Part shown: positions 10,071 to 20,760 of the stretch, one piece after another | Layout of the letters: each line of letters begins with the position of its first letter | How positions within the stretch are numbered: position 1 is the first letter of the stretch | Assembly (NCBI RefSeq): GCF_031877795.1 | Contig: NC_133933.1 | Span: forward strand, 201,001 to 265,000 | Reading direction: 5' to 3' | Source: Strix aluco | Lineage: Eukaryota > Chordata > Aves > Strigiformes > Strigidae | Length of the DNA stretch: 64,000 bases | The notes under the pieces: generated by a model | Seen by the model: only the letters and a program-made list of their open reading frames with translations | What the model was told of the DNA's origin: nothing | Database searches by the model: none | Position numbers and translations under genes: made by a program

Positions 10071-10166
10071 ATGGAGCTTAACATTGAAGAGGAGCTGTAC
10101 ACTCTTGTGTCGCAGACTAAAGGAATGTCCTCGTTTGGTTCAGACCTACCCCATGTGACAAGTGAG
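10071..10166 (+). CDS. first coding exon of an unrecognised plus-strand gene (gene B)
   Basis: The ATG at 10071 has a strong context (cagaaATGG, A at -3 and G at +4) about 270 bp after the CpG island core. It reads MELNIEEELYTLVSQTKG, then SSFGSDLPHVT. Two overlapping donors compete: ACAA before gtgagg (ends 10161, phase 1) and GAG before gtgaag (ends 10166, phase 0). The frame stays open to about 10233, so later donors such as GCA before gtgagt are possible. The N-terminus is acidic and helical in look, with no signal peptide and no known domain. The exons that link it to the last exon at 12928 were not resolved. Confidence 0.4.
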
Positions 10167-10466
10167 GTGAAGGCTGTCTTTCTCACTGCTGAAGAAAAGT
10201 GGGTAGCCGCAGTGAGTTTCAAAAATGCATGCTAAAAATGGCAAGCTGAAACTCCAAATGCTACTAAGTGTAGCTAATCTCTTGCACACATTGGGTGATC
10301 TGAAATTCATGGCACATATGAGAGAAAATTAAGAAGGCTGAGTGAAGCAAGAGGAGGATAGTGAACTTCTGAACCTCAGGTCTACTGATCTGGTTACTAA
10401 TGAAAGTTAAAAGCATTTTCAAGATAGCTACCAAAGATATTGGAGACTATATTTTCTACTCTGTAG

Positions 10467-10625
10467 ATAAATGAGGAAGCAACTATAACTGTGTATTACT
10501 TTCAGCAAATACTGTTAGCAAATGATTTCCTTCTTGCTTTGCTTGTAAAGAACGTGCTACCTCAGTGGTCAGTGAATGGTCTGTTACTTGAGCGAAGTGA
10601 GGAAAGTCTTATTGCAGAGTACTAG
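10467..10625 (+). CDS. candidate coding segment inside gene B
   Basis: After an acceptor (tctactctgtag) the plus strand stays open for 52 codons to TAG at 10623. It includes QQILLANDFLLALLVKNVL, a hydrophobic helix-like stretch, then SVNGLLLERSEESLIAEY. A second acceptor (tattactttcag) lies inside at about 10505. Phase 0 would fit a first exon ending at 10166. If real, this is an alternative last exon for gene B; chance is also plausible. Confidence 0.25.
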   Translation: MNEEATITVYYFQQILLANDFLLALLVKNVLPQWSVNGLLLERSEESLIAEY

Positions 10626-10648
10626 CCTTTTGGTGAAGACATCTCAGG

Positions 10649-10673
10649 TAGGGAAGGAACACTTCCTTCCCTA
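10649..10673 (+). repeat. perfect 11-bp hairpin at a possible splice donor
   Basis: TAGGGAAGGAA, a CAC loop and TTCCTTCCCTA form a perfect stem. The donor-like CTCAG before gtaggg overlaps the left arm. Confidence 0.8.
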
Positions 10674-12325
10674 TTTCCTGCACTAAATAAGGAATAAAAT
10701 AAATTCATCCTATGAAGAGTTTCTGTGGAGGTGGATTGTCTTAATTGGAATTTCATAATTTGTACTTAATTATAATTCATGTGAGAGTGTATGGAGCTGA
10801 CTGAATAAAGTTTGCTCTGTGCAGTTTGCAAAGTGACTTTCTTCAGAAGTGGAACTTGAGGATGGGAAGCAGCCATGGATGAGTTTTGCTCTTATGTACA
10901 GTTGTGAAAACTGGGCAAGGAATAGTTGTCTGTTAGTTTTGTCTAGTACAAGCTAATCTTTAAAATAAGCAGGAAAAAAGGAAATAGTCTGACTTGTGGA
11001 TATCCCATTAGTTTTCTGAAGAGAGTACTGATGATTAAGTAATTCAGTATTTTAAATACATGTTATTTTTTTCTCACTCGACATCCAAGTAAATAAACAA
11101 GGGGCTTTTCAGATGTTTCATAATATGGAACAAAATGGACTGGTCTGTTACTAGGCTTTTCCTTTTGTTGAAATATCTGGTCTGCCTTTAGGGCTCCAGC
11201 ATGGAGTGGAAAGTTGGGTTTTGCTGTTTCACTCATGTACTCCACTTGCTGTGATACTGTCCTTACTGGAAAGGCTTCATTTGAAACAGACAAGAAAGGA
11301 GGTTGTTCACAATATGAACCAAAGAGCAAGAGCTGTAAAGATGTGTAAACATCTGACAGACTTATTAATTTTAATTCCTATATACTAAACTAAGTCTTGT
11401 CACACTCTGAACATGATATCCATATCTGGTTTGTGTTTTCTAGGCAGTCTTTCCGTATAGAGACTCTAGTGGTGAAATAGGAAGGAGCTCACATTGCTCC
11501 TTGGCACTGCAACTCTATAATCCACCAATCATACTCCAAGGGTTACATTTCAAAATAATTAATAGGACATAGCTGCTTTCTTAAAGTGTTAAGGATATAT
11601 ATTGGTTCATAATGAAGAGGCTGTGTGCAGAGGTCCTCAGTACAGGCTTGGAGCTGTCTGTGCTAGGGATGAGACCAATCTTAGGAAGGACTAGCACAGT
11701 TTGGAGGAAATTACTTGTCTCTGATAGCCAAGGAAGACGCAGGAGATGTTTTGCAGTGTTACATTGTCAGAAGTTGTCTAAAAAAAACCCCTCTCCTGTC
11801 ACAGAGGGTCTCTAACAAGACATACTTCTATACCCTAGCTGCGGTTTATTTATTTATATATGCTGTGACATAAGCAATCTCTAGGGACATTTTTCATTAT
11901 AAAGACATCAAAACTAAGTCTTCCTGCAAGAACACTGCATTTTATAATGTTCAGTGTGGGTTTTTTGTTCCAATGGCTTAATTAACATAGCTGTTAATAA
12001 GACATAACTCTTACAGTGTTCAGATTGGTCTTTAAATGAATAATGATATATTTCTTAATACTAATCACCAATATGTATCTATACCAGTTTATGCATTATT
12101 ACAGTTATAAAAAAGAATTGGGTAGAAATACATTTCTCCTTACATGTGGTACAATAAAATAGTTTTTTTCCTATTTCTGAGACATCAGTACAACAGAATA
12201 TACTGAGCAAGTATTTTTTGTAAATAAGCCTCTCTGAGCAGTCTTGTCTGCTGCACTTGGTGTTTGTGCACCTCCTTTTATCACACACCAGTTTATCGCT
12301 ACTGTGGATTAGCAAATTACTGCAG

Positions 12326-12496
12326 GATAAGAATACAGTGGGTGTGTGTGTTGGAGCAGCCATTGCGCTGGCAGCTTCCAGCCTTATTATGGTAATTTGT
12401 GTTCACTACTATTTCCCTACTGTGCTGTGGAGGAAGGCGAGAACCACCATAACTAAAGATTGGATCACAATGCAAATCCAGGCAGTGACTGCTTAA
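12326..12496 (+). CDS. candidate exon with a membrane-span-like stretch
   Basis: An acceptor-like site (aaattactgcag) is followed by 56 open codons to TAA at 12494. Residues 5 to about 30 are strongly hydrophobic (VGVCVGAAIALAASSLIMV in part), then basic (LWRKARTT), the pattern of a single membrane helix with a positive flank. It lies within the gene B span. A donor-like ATG before gtaatt is inside. No family recognised. Confidence 0.25.
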   Translation, partial: DKNTVGVCVGAAIALAASSLIMVICVHYYFPTVLWRKARTTITKDWITMQIQAVTA

Positions 12497-12927
12497 GAAT
12501 TAAGAATGCCTGTATAAAATTCAGACTACATTATTGCAGTTTAGTGTTGCTTTGTGACATCACGTTGATTGTGTTTTGCTTTATGTCTTTTTGCTGGTTT
12601 TGAAATGACTTATTTTCATTTCTGTTTTCACTTCTTTTAGATGTCAGAAAAGGGTAAAATGGCTGTTAAGATTTCTTGATAATATTTTTCAATTAGAATG
12701 GTTTTTAGGTCCTTGCTGAAAGTGTAGTATTGAATTGGCAAATTATTTTAATGCTATGAATAAGGACTTAAAACGGATTTAGCCTTTAGTTAGATATGTT
12801 TTTATGTAATGTTCTGTAATATTTTTTGTAATATCCATGCATTTTAAATAATTGTTTTTAAGGAGAAAGTGAGGGAAAACAAAAGAACTAAACACTTTAT
12901 ATGCTAACGGTCTCATTTTTCTTGCAG

Positions 12928-13042
12928 GAAATCCTGGCTGAGTAAAGTTGGAAGCCCAAGTTCTCGCATAGATCGAACAAATTTTTCCAATGAAAAGGAG
13001 ATTCCCAAGCTTGACTTCTCAGGATTTAGCACTAGATACTAA
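12928..13042 (+). CDS. last coding exon of gene B
   Basis: A strong acceptor (ctcatttttcttgcag) leads to a frame that needs two bases from the previous exon, then reads 37 codons: [20 protein letters not shown] first, [12 protein letters not shown] last, and TAA at 13040-13042. It is basic, rich in Ser and charged residues, with no membrane segment. A 3' UTR with two AATAAA signals follows. Neither donor of the 10071 exon matches its phase directly, so a middle exon is required; a 13-nt micro-exon near 12639 would fit numerically but is doubtful. Confidence 0.42.
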
Positions 13043-13378
13043 CAGAAGAAAACATTGCTAAGCACAAGACAGTGATGTTTCTGCTGCATGATATTTTCTG
13101 TGCCTCCATAAAATGTCACGAGATCATTTGGATGCTTTCTATACTAGAGATAAAAGTAAATGGTCCTTGTTCAAATGAAGTAAGAGCTCTTAGTTGCTGT
13201 GTTAGACATTTTACACCATGAATCTAAAGTATCTAAAGTGCCAATATCTTAATTTATTGCATCTTGAAAGCTAGCTAAATGGGTTAAAGTGTCACTGATT
13301 ATTTGTGCACAATGAGATGTGTATATAATCATATGGCACCTAATCCTTACACTGTGAGTCATATTTTCGATGCAAAAT

Positions 13379-13521
13379 AATAAATTTATGTTCTACACTC
13401 TGTAATCTCGCCAGAAAGTTACCTACAGAGCTGGAACATAGAGATCTGTTGTAACAGCTCTGTATTATAGATCATGTTATTTGTGATAATTACTTAAGAT
13501 ATAGTGGTAATTAACAATAAA
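13379..13521 (+). terminator. two poly(A) signals of gene B
   Basis: AATAAA at 13379-13384 and 13516-13521, 340 and 480 nt after the gene B stop. No frame continues beyond them. Confidence 0.45.
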
Positions 13522-15186
13522 TGTATGTTGCTTCAAACTAAGATTATCTAACCAGCTCTGGTTTAGAAATCTATCTAATAATGCAGATAAGTCTTGGAAC
13601 AAGACTATGAAATGTGTGGCCTCTCACCCCTTTTTTCTTGTTTACATACAGCTTACATCCATACTTACTATAAGGATGTTTTGATCTTTTTTGCTTTTTG
13701 GTGTTCTTACTGCAGTTGAAGATTTTGGCTTCCCTTATTGATGTCTACTTGCCCCTGAGTTAATATGCGTTGGAACCCGATTCAACATGATGCACCACAT
13801 AGGTCATATCAAGTACATGAGAGGTCCTGAGAAGCTTGAGTTATGTGCTTGCAATAAATATTGGAAAAGTCTTTGCAGTATTGGATCTAATTCTCATGTA
13901 CAGTGCTCTTTTCACAGGCACCGAGGAGTCTGTCAGGGCTGGAACAGACCTATATCCTCAGTTCTAGAGTACTTCTGTGTCAGGATTAGTGCACACAGGA
14001 AGACTTTGGTTAGACCGCTGATGTACCCGAGCAGGCACCGCGTGATCTGGCAGCACTCTCAGTTTATCAAGATGGGTCTGATGGTGCTGGAAGTCCCTGT
14101 AAGAAGCGGGTGGTACACGAAGCGCAGCAACACGACGGTAGCTTGGCCACGGGCGCTCCCAGCATGGGCAGAGCCTGTGCTTGTCTGCCCAGGCTGTATA
14201 CTCTAAGGTGCCCTTCTTGAGCGTACTTCAGCTGGTGTTTGCACTGGTTGGTCTGTACCCCTTCAAAAGGTAGGTAGTGTCAGTTTAGGTAGCAGCATCA
14301 AATTTGTGGTTAACATCTTAATTTCAGGAAAGGACATTTCATAAGTTCTGTTGCGCTTTTTCATCTGTGCAGAGCAAGGTGCGCATAGGAAGGTATTTGC
14401 ACTGATTACTAGATGTATTTGTACTGGGCCTTTATGCATTAAGCGGTAAAATTTTTCTTCTAGAATTTGCAGGAGTTAGTTATATTTTTTTATATTTCTA
14501 CCCTTAACTTTACCCCAGCCAAAACCAGCACAAACCAGCACTTGACTTCTGTGATCATACACAAGCATCCTTTGTGGAAGTCACTGTCAATAACTCTTGT
14601 TCAACTTGAATGGTAAATGGCAAAGTTCAAGTGTAGCAGTAGCTCAATAGCTGTTACATCCTCTCTGAAAATTGTATCCTGCTGAACATAAGTAGTTCAG
14701 ATTTTTCTTGAAGCTACCTGGCAGAAGATACTCCCTTACTCAGAGGTGCTTCCAGCCAAGTTGCTTTGTTCATATTTTGAACAACAATGGTAGAGGAAGG
14801 CAGAAAACAAATGGGACATTATATACCCAGGAAGAGGAGCCAAAGATCAAATTGTTGTTTTGATGTTTTGGCATGGGTGGAACTGGATTCTCACAAGGGC
14901 TCAGTAGTTTTCCCCTGACACAGCTGGAAATGCAAGCCTTGAGAAGGGGGAAGCAGCCATTTTAAATGCTCGCTTTTTTGGGGAGAAAACGTGCATGTAG
15001 AGAACTTTGAGAAAGTTGAAAAGTGAAGAAATCTGTATGTAACTGTTTCTCACATACTGAAAACCAAAAAAATATTTCAAGTCTTGATATGAGTGCTACA
15101 CCAAGGATTTTATAATGCTTTTCCTAACCAGGAAGTATTTCAGCAGAAGTTATTTCGAGTGTGGTATTAAGCAAATATAATCCCTG
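13522..15186. other. intergenic region
   Basis: AT-rich. A 139-codon plus-strand frame at 13787-14206 has no good splice sites, no domain and a Cys/Trp/His-rich composition typical of chance frames, so it is not called as a gene. Confidence 0.5.
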
Positions 15187-15429
15187 TCATTTGTGGCCCG
15201 TATTCTGTAGGCCAGATCTCTTGTTGAGTCTGTCACAAGGGTGGTTTTCTGTATCGGTGTGATAATGCTCAGCCTCTGCTTTTGTGCTCATTTTGAGCCT
15301 GTCTGAAAGAGTTGATTCTGGAATACATCTATAACCTTCCTCTTTGTGAGTCCGCAATGCTGGTGTTTTCTTGTCAACATCTACTTCCCTCACAACAGTG
15401 ATATGACAAGAGGCAAAAAATACATCCAA
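15187..15429 (-). CDS. open minus-strand segment of unknown origin
   Basis: An 80-codon frame with a hydrophilic, ordinary protein-like composition, for example VVREVDVDKKTPALRTHKEE and DRLKMSTKAEAEHYHTD, ends at TGA (15187). An acceptor-like site with a long pyrimidine tract (attttttgcctcttgtc, then gag) lies about 35 bp inside. It may be a last exon of a minus-strand gene, part of a decayed gene, or chance. No homology recognised. Confidence 0.25.
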   Translation of the reverse strand: MDVFFASCHITVVREVDVDKKTPALRTHKEEGYRCIPESTLSDRLKMSTKAEAEHYHTDTENHPCDRLNKRSGLQNTGHK

Positions 15430-16905
15430 GTTCTCTAGTGAGTTGAGCTCTGAGTGTTCTTAATAGTATAGAAAACTAAAATACATGTACTTAGTTATGT
15501 GCCATAAAGTATTTAAGTTTTCTAACAGTGCTAAATAAATTACCCATAGTATGCTTTTTCTTCTCAGAGAAGTTAAGATTTTTGCTGAGCAAATAAACAC
15601 TAAAGGTGTGTCTGTGCTTCCCAGAAGCCTGGGGCAGGGTTTGAAGAGGAAAAGGATGTAAATACCATATTCCATACCTTCAGAGTTTTGGGAAGTCTTA
15701 TAGGCAGTTGTACTTCTGGAGTGTATGTACCCCTGTAGAGTTTTCTGAACTGAATGGAGTTCCAAGGGGTAAAGGGATCTTTTCCCTTAACTTCCTCATT
15801 CTAGCCAGAGGTGGAGGCCCAGGATGGTGATAAGGGTAATAATAATGTATAACATAGGGGGAAAAAAAAATGTATGTCTCTGGGAATTTAGGCGTTACTG
15901 AGGCCAAAGCCCATCTGTAATCAAGCTGAGGAATTAATACTTGACTCAGTGAGTGCTGCTGGCATGCTGATGCACAGCCCTGGGGAAATGCCTTACAGAC
16001 ATCTTAGGCTCTCTTTCCATTGCACTGAAATCCAACTTGAATACATCATAGCAGTTTTTAACTGTTGTTGTGTAGCCATGTGTTGTTCATGCAAATGCCT
16101 GCAGTGTGGTTAGGACCCTGTGTTTGTTGAGGCAGATAGCCAACCTGAGAAGTAGCTTGTCTGTGCACAGGGAATGTTTGGTTTGCACAGAGTGGCATCT
16201 GCCTTACTAGTGGGTAAATAGAAGCTTGTAGGACTCCTGCCCAGGTGATCATCAGCAATAAGCAAATAATCCTGCATCTCCCTGGGCATGTGCTGCACAC
16301 AAAATGGTGGCTTGTGCTGACAGCAGGAAAGGGAATAGACCAAAGGTTGTAAGTAGCTTTCATGAGATGGTGTTGGCAAAAGCACCTTGAGAAGTAGTAG
16401 TTTAGAAGACACCATGTCATCGTTGCTCTCCTGACAAGGCTATTAAAAGTGAACAGATACCAGTTCGTTTTTTATAAGTTACATGTCTTTTTCCAAGACA
16501 GATAATCAAAGAATGTTCAAAGTAGCTTCTGTTCTCTGTCCGAAAGATCCTTCAGGTCGAGGCAGGATGCAGTGTTGCAGCTGGAGCAGGCCAAGGCTTA
16601 ACGGGAGTCTGTGGCACGGCAGGAGGTAGTGGTAGCTTCCATCTGCCAGCTTTCTGGGTAGGCTAGTGAGGCTGGACTGTGTGCTAGTGAGTTCAGGGCT
16701 TCTGAAATTGGATGAAGAGCTGGTCAGAGGGATTGCATGAGTCTGGGCAAGATGCCTTCATGGCTGGGGAGATTTGAGCCCTCTGTAGAACTTGGTTGCT
16801 CAGAAGTATTTTTCCATGCTGCAATTCACATGTTGCTGTGTTACTGCAACTAACAAGGTGTTTTCTTGCACTGCATGCATTAATCTTCTTTCATTTAATT
16901 CTCAG

Positions 16906-17034
16906 ATTCTCTTAAAGTATCATGAGTCCAAAACCATCCAACTTGTGGAAATACAGCGTGTGCAAAACATCAGAGCAGTATCTCTAGATTTAATGAAAAC
17001 ATCATTGATTTTGAGGAGCCAAAGAATTCCCATG
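16906..17034 (+). CDS. candidate plus-strand exon, 129 nt
   Basis: The acceptor (tcatttaattctcag) and donor (CCCATG before gtaaga) both match consensus. The length is a multiple of three and only phase 0 is open, 43 codons including YHESKTIQLVEIQRVQN and ending RSQRIPM. No partner exon with matching phase was found nearby, so it may be a cryptic exon in intergenic DNA. Confidence 0.25.
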
Positions 17035-18421
17035 GTAAGATAACAAAAAAAGACAAGAACAGTTGGCTAATTAGACATCAAAACTAAGTTGACAACTTTT
17101 TCTACTGCGTACTAATATCACTCAGTTATAACTGCAGCTATCCTTTAATTTTATTTTCAATTATCTTAAAAAATGCAACACAGTAAGAATGAATGTTACC
17201 TAGGCCAACTCCATTCTTGCTGTAAGTGGAAACAGTTTCCACCTATCTAAAAAGGGTCGAGACTTCTGACAGTCTGTTCCCACTATTACCAAGTTATTTG
17301 TGAAATCTGGTCAGTGCTGACTTTCTTCAAGGAAAATGTTGTACTCCACTGTAACTTAAGAAAGTGCACATCATTAAACCTTAAGACCGGACATGTTAAT
17401 TAAAATTGGAGCTTAACTCCTAAATGGCCATGCAGTTTAAAGAAATTATGAGTTTGTCTATATTTGATTAAACAAGAAAAGAATTAAATCTTCCGTAAGC
17501 GGTGAACAGAATGAGAGTGTTCTGCCTCATCAGGAATGATGTAATCCTGTATTATGCTATTTACTATCAATACTTGCTATGTTGTAGTGCAGAATAGGAA
17601 TATTCTGCTATACCTACCCGTTCTTGAGCCTTCATACAGAGAAAAGCATGACAGTATCTCCTGCCATACTTTGTCTTATGTGACACCAATCTGTCAGTTT
17701 TTATTTTCTTGATATCCTCTGGAGCTGCCTTGCTTGGCTTGCTTTCTTCTTAGAAAACAGTATGCATGTTTGCTGCTGGAATACTCGTACTAGACAGGTT
17801 GAACAGGATTAGTCAAGAGAGCTTACTGATTAATGCATGGCTCTGTGCAGCTACTCCCTCCTGAAAGTACTCTAATTTGATGGGGATGCTATAATGAAAG
17901 ATGATACAGGCAAAAATTGCTCTGTGCTGTATTTATTTTATAAAAAGTCTCTTTATACAATGGCAATACTGTAAATTGGCGTCCCTGTAGTATTGTTTGT
18001 TATTGAAGGCTCCCCACAGTATCTTGTGTAGTGGCTATAAGTACTACTACTATTGAGTTAGAAGTCATTTCTGCATCAAAACCAAAACACAAAATAACTA
18101 TGCTTGCCCCAGTTCATTTGATGTTAATAATGACATAACAGAATTACAAATACTGAAATGGAAGATCAAAGGAGGAGCAACCTCACTTTTAGTTAAAGGG
18201 GCTGCAGAAATGGATTGAAAGGTTTTACTAGTCAAAATTCAAGAATGGTTTAAGTAATTCTGAGGATACCAGTTGTCTTCCACAATATAGGTGATCTTAG
18301 TATAATAACTAATATACATAAGTGCAAATATAAATATATAGACATCTTTTCTGATTAATTACTTCATAAATCAGTTGTGAAATGTAGTGGTCTTTATATC
18401 AGAATGCAACAGCATGAAGAA

Positions 18422-18719
18422 TTACACTCTAAACAGCATTAATGGAGGAGTATGAGAAGTTTGGCCCAATATCATCAGAGTAAAGACCTGCTCTTTGAAA
18501 AGGCACTGTGGGTTCTTCTGTAGCTGGGCTAATAGCTGCTTGGTGTTAACTAATGTCTCTGATTCTGCTATTTTAGAAATAGAGAACTTGTAACACTTCT
18601 TCCAGCATTTGAGCTGTTCCTGCTTGTGGACAGTAGGCTTTAAGCCACACTTATGATTCACAGACATTTGATCAGTGTCAAGAAGTAGATGTTGTCCATC
18701 ATAACCATGCACTGGTGTC
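18422..18719 (-). pseudogene. open minus-strand segment, possible exon or decayed coding sequence
   Basis: From a good acceptor (cccttttttctgggctag) the minus strand stays open for 98 codons to TAA at 18422. It begins TPVHGYDGQHLLLDTDQM and continues QEQLKCWKKCYKF and TKQLLAQLQKNPQCLF. At this AT content a chance frame of this length is uncommon. It lies directly after another open minus-strand segment but in a different frame, as two exons or one frame-shifted sequence would. No domain recognised. Confidence 0.3.
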
Positions 18720-18767
18720 TAGCCCAGAAAAAAGGGACAGTACCCTTGAGGCTTTTTGTGAGCAGTT

Positions 18768-18962
18768 TTATTCCGGCTCTGATACGCATGGCACGCCAAA
18801 ACTGGGCTGAATGAGAGCTGTACCCAGAATGCCTAGTTTCTCCATGAACTGAGAGGCAACCTGCTGTTCACTTGTATTTGGCAGAGAGATAGCAGAACAA
18901 ACAATGCAGAGACCCGGCTTTGTCTTCGGGAGCACTAACTTCTGTTCCATTGGAATGCTGCC
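18768..18962 (-). pseudogene. open minus-strand segment ending at AATAAA
   Basis: A pyrimidine-rich acceptor (gctcactgcactgcag) precedes 64 open codons: SIPMEQKLVLPKTKPGLC, then TSEQQVASQFMEKLGILG, then FGVPCVSEPE and TAA. The stop overlaps an AATAAA (18767-18772). The same frame can be followed upstream to about 19616 with fewer stops (eight or so in roughly 280 codons) than this composition predicts. It may be a last exon or part of a decayed gene. Confidence 0.3.
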
Positions 18963-19394
18963 CTGCAGTGCAGTGAGCACAGCAGAGGGGCATGCAGCAC
19001 AGGAACACTACCAAGCAAGGAAATGCAGTATGAATGGGACAGTGTTTGACAACTGGTAGATAAGATAAAGACAGTAACTCGCTTTCTTGGTGCTGGCTTT
19101 GTTTTTTCCTACTCAAAGAAGTATCACTGTGGCTTCAGTAACATTCTAAAAGCCGGAACTTTCTTGCATGAAGCTCACCACTTGAAAACATGCCAGATAC
19201 TGTGCGATTCCAAGCTAACTAGTGATTACCAGTTTGTAGTTACAGTTGTTCTGCAAAAAGTGGGAGCAGGGAGCGGTGGACACCTACAACTGTGCAAAGC
19301 ATTAATAGCAATATCTGAGGTATAGGGATGGTAAATAGAGCGGTAAGGGTGCAGGAACTGGACTTCTTAAAAGCTCAACATGGAGAAATTTAGC

Positions 19395-19616
19395 TTAATT
19401 TGTTTTTTTGGAGCTGCAGTTAATGGCATCACTGGAAACTAGATCTTGGTGAGCAGCATAAACAGAGGAATGCCAGTGGGTGATGAGGGTCTCAGCAGAA
19501 CAGGTCCTATCTTGGAGGAGTTCTGAGTTTGACAAAGCATTCAGGAGCAAAGGGTCAGGAGCTATGTTTGGAGCATGAAAAGATCCCAATAATCTATCAA
19601 CTGTTAAGAGAATCAT
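19395..19616 (-). pseudogene. open minus-strand segment in frame with 18768-18962
   Basis: A 74-codon frame includes APDPLLLNALSNSELLQDR and AAHQDLVSSDAINCS before its stop. It is in the same frame as the segment at 18768-18962, with several in-frame stops between them. That fits an old coding sequence that has collected nonsense changes, but compositional chance has not been excluded. Confidence 0.25.
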
Positions 19617-19744
19617 CTATTGATTTAGATAGCAGCATCTTGGTGCTGGGCACAGCTTGGCTGGGGACACTGGAGAGTTACTGTGAGTCTTGTACAACTG
19701 TTGCTGATGTTTTGTATTGTTTTCCCCTGTTTAAAAACAACTAG

Positions 19745-20690
19745 CCTCATGAAACTTTTATGGCATATACTACTGAACTGTACAACTACTGTACTGCTGA
19801 GCAGCTTAGTTCACTTGGGAGGAGAAATTGTAGTACCAGGTAGGAAAATAAACCTGAATTGTGATGTGTATCTGCAGATAAGGGAGGGGCTATGATAGTA
19901 ACATCTCTTATCAGAAATGACCGTGTCTGCACTCAGGACATAGGCAGACAAAAAATGTGCAGACCAAGTTGGAGCTAATTAATGACCCACTATATAACCC
20001 AGAGAAAAAAACCTGTTCAGTTATCTAAGTTTGCTGACACTTTCAAAACAAAATGATGACTAAATAGTAATGTCTATGCCAAAGAATGAGTGATGTACCA
20101 AGATGAATAGGATTTAGGCACTATTTATCGCAGTTAAGCCATAGCCTGAATACCATAATGCTGATTACTTAAATTCATTATGCAGACAGTATAATCTAGC
20201 AGTCAGTAGTGTGCCTGCGAGAAGGAAGAAACCATTTCTGTTGTTTTAAACTGAATTGTAGGCACAGAGTGACTGATGAGATGGTGCTTTGTCTTATTTC
20301 TAAGATACGATATTAACATTTGTAACAAAGCTTTTGTCTGAAGCAAAGTCCATTAAACCTACCGAACTCCTACATTCTACTGTTAAAAGTATTCAGAAGT
20401 GTGAAATTCACCACAGCTGATAAAGGACCCATTTTCTACCTTCGGTCTTTCAGTAATATCATGACATTTTATATAGTCCGATGCTGACGGTGCTCAAACT
20501 GAAAATGCATTTTGTGATTCTTCTAGATTGTTAGCTCTTCAAGTTTTCTGGATCCAGATAAGCACACAGTGTTTTGTGTGTGATAAATGCCTTCCCAGAG
20601 TTTTCCTGCCTAGAACCACCAGATGAGTAGGAATCCTTAGTGCTTTTCAACTTCCAGTCAAGGAACTACTTTATCAAAGGTAGGAAGTGT
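19745..20690. other. intergenic region, nothing identified
   Basis: AT-rich, no frame with good splice sites and no repeat recognised. Confidence 0.5.
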
Positions 20691-20695
20691 GACTT

Positions 20696-20760
20696 GCCAG
20701 TTCTGTGGAAACTAAGGCACACAAAGGTTAGAAGTTTTGGTTTAGGTAGTTAATTCAGCT
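20696..20760 (-). repeat. MIR-like SINE fragment
   Basis: GGAAACTAAGGCACAC followed by AAAGGTTAGAAG matches the 3' part of the MIR element in reverse orientation (GGAAACTGAGGCACAG, AGAGGTTAAGTA), recalled from general knowledge. The rest is diverged. Confidence 0.5.

Noticed and set aside
12639-12651. 13-nt micro-exon that would fix the gene B phase
   Set aside because: Numerically fits between the 10161 donor and 12928, but the donor (AAAAGG before gtaaaa) is weak and such a short exon needs transcript proof.
13787-14206. 139-codon plus-strand frame after gene B
   Set aside because: No splice support, no domain, composition typical of chance.
16058-16420. Two overlapping minus-strand frames of about 100-120 codons
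   Set aside because: Both open in the same place and neither has good acceptor and donor; kept out of the feature list.
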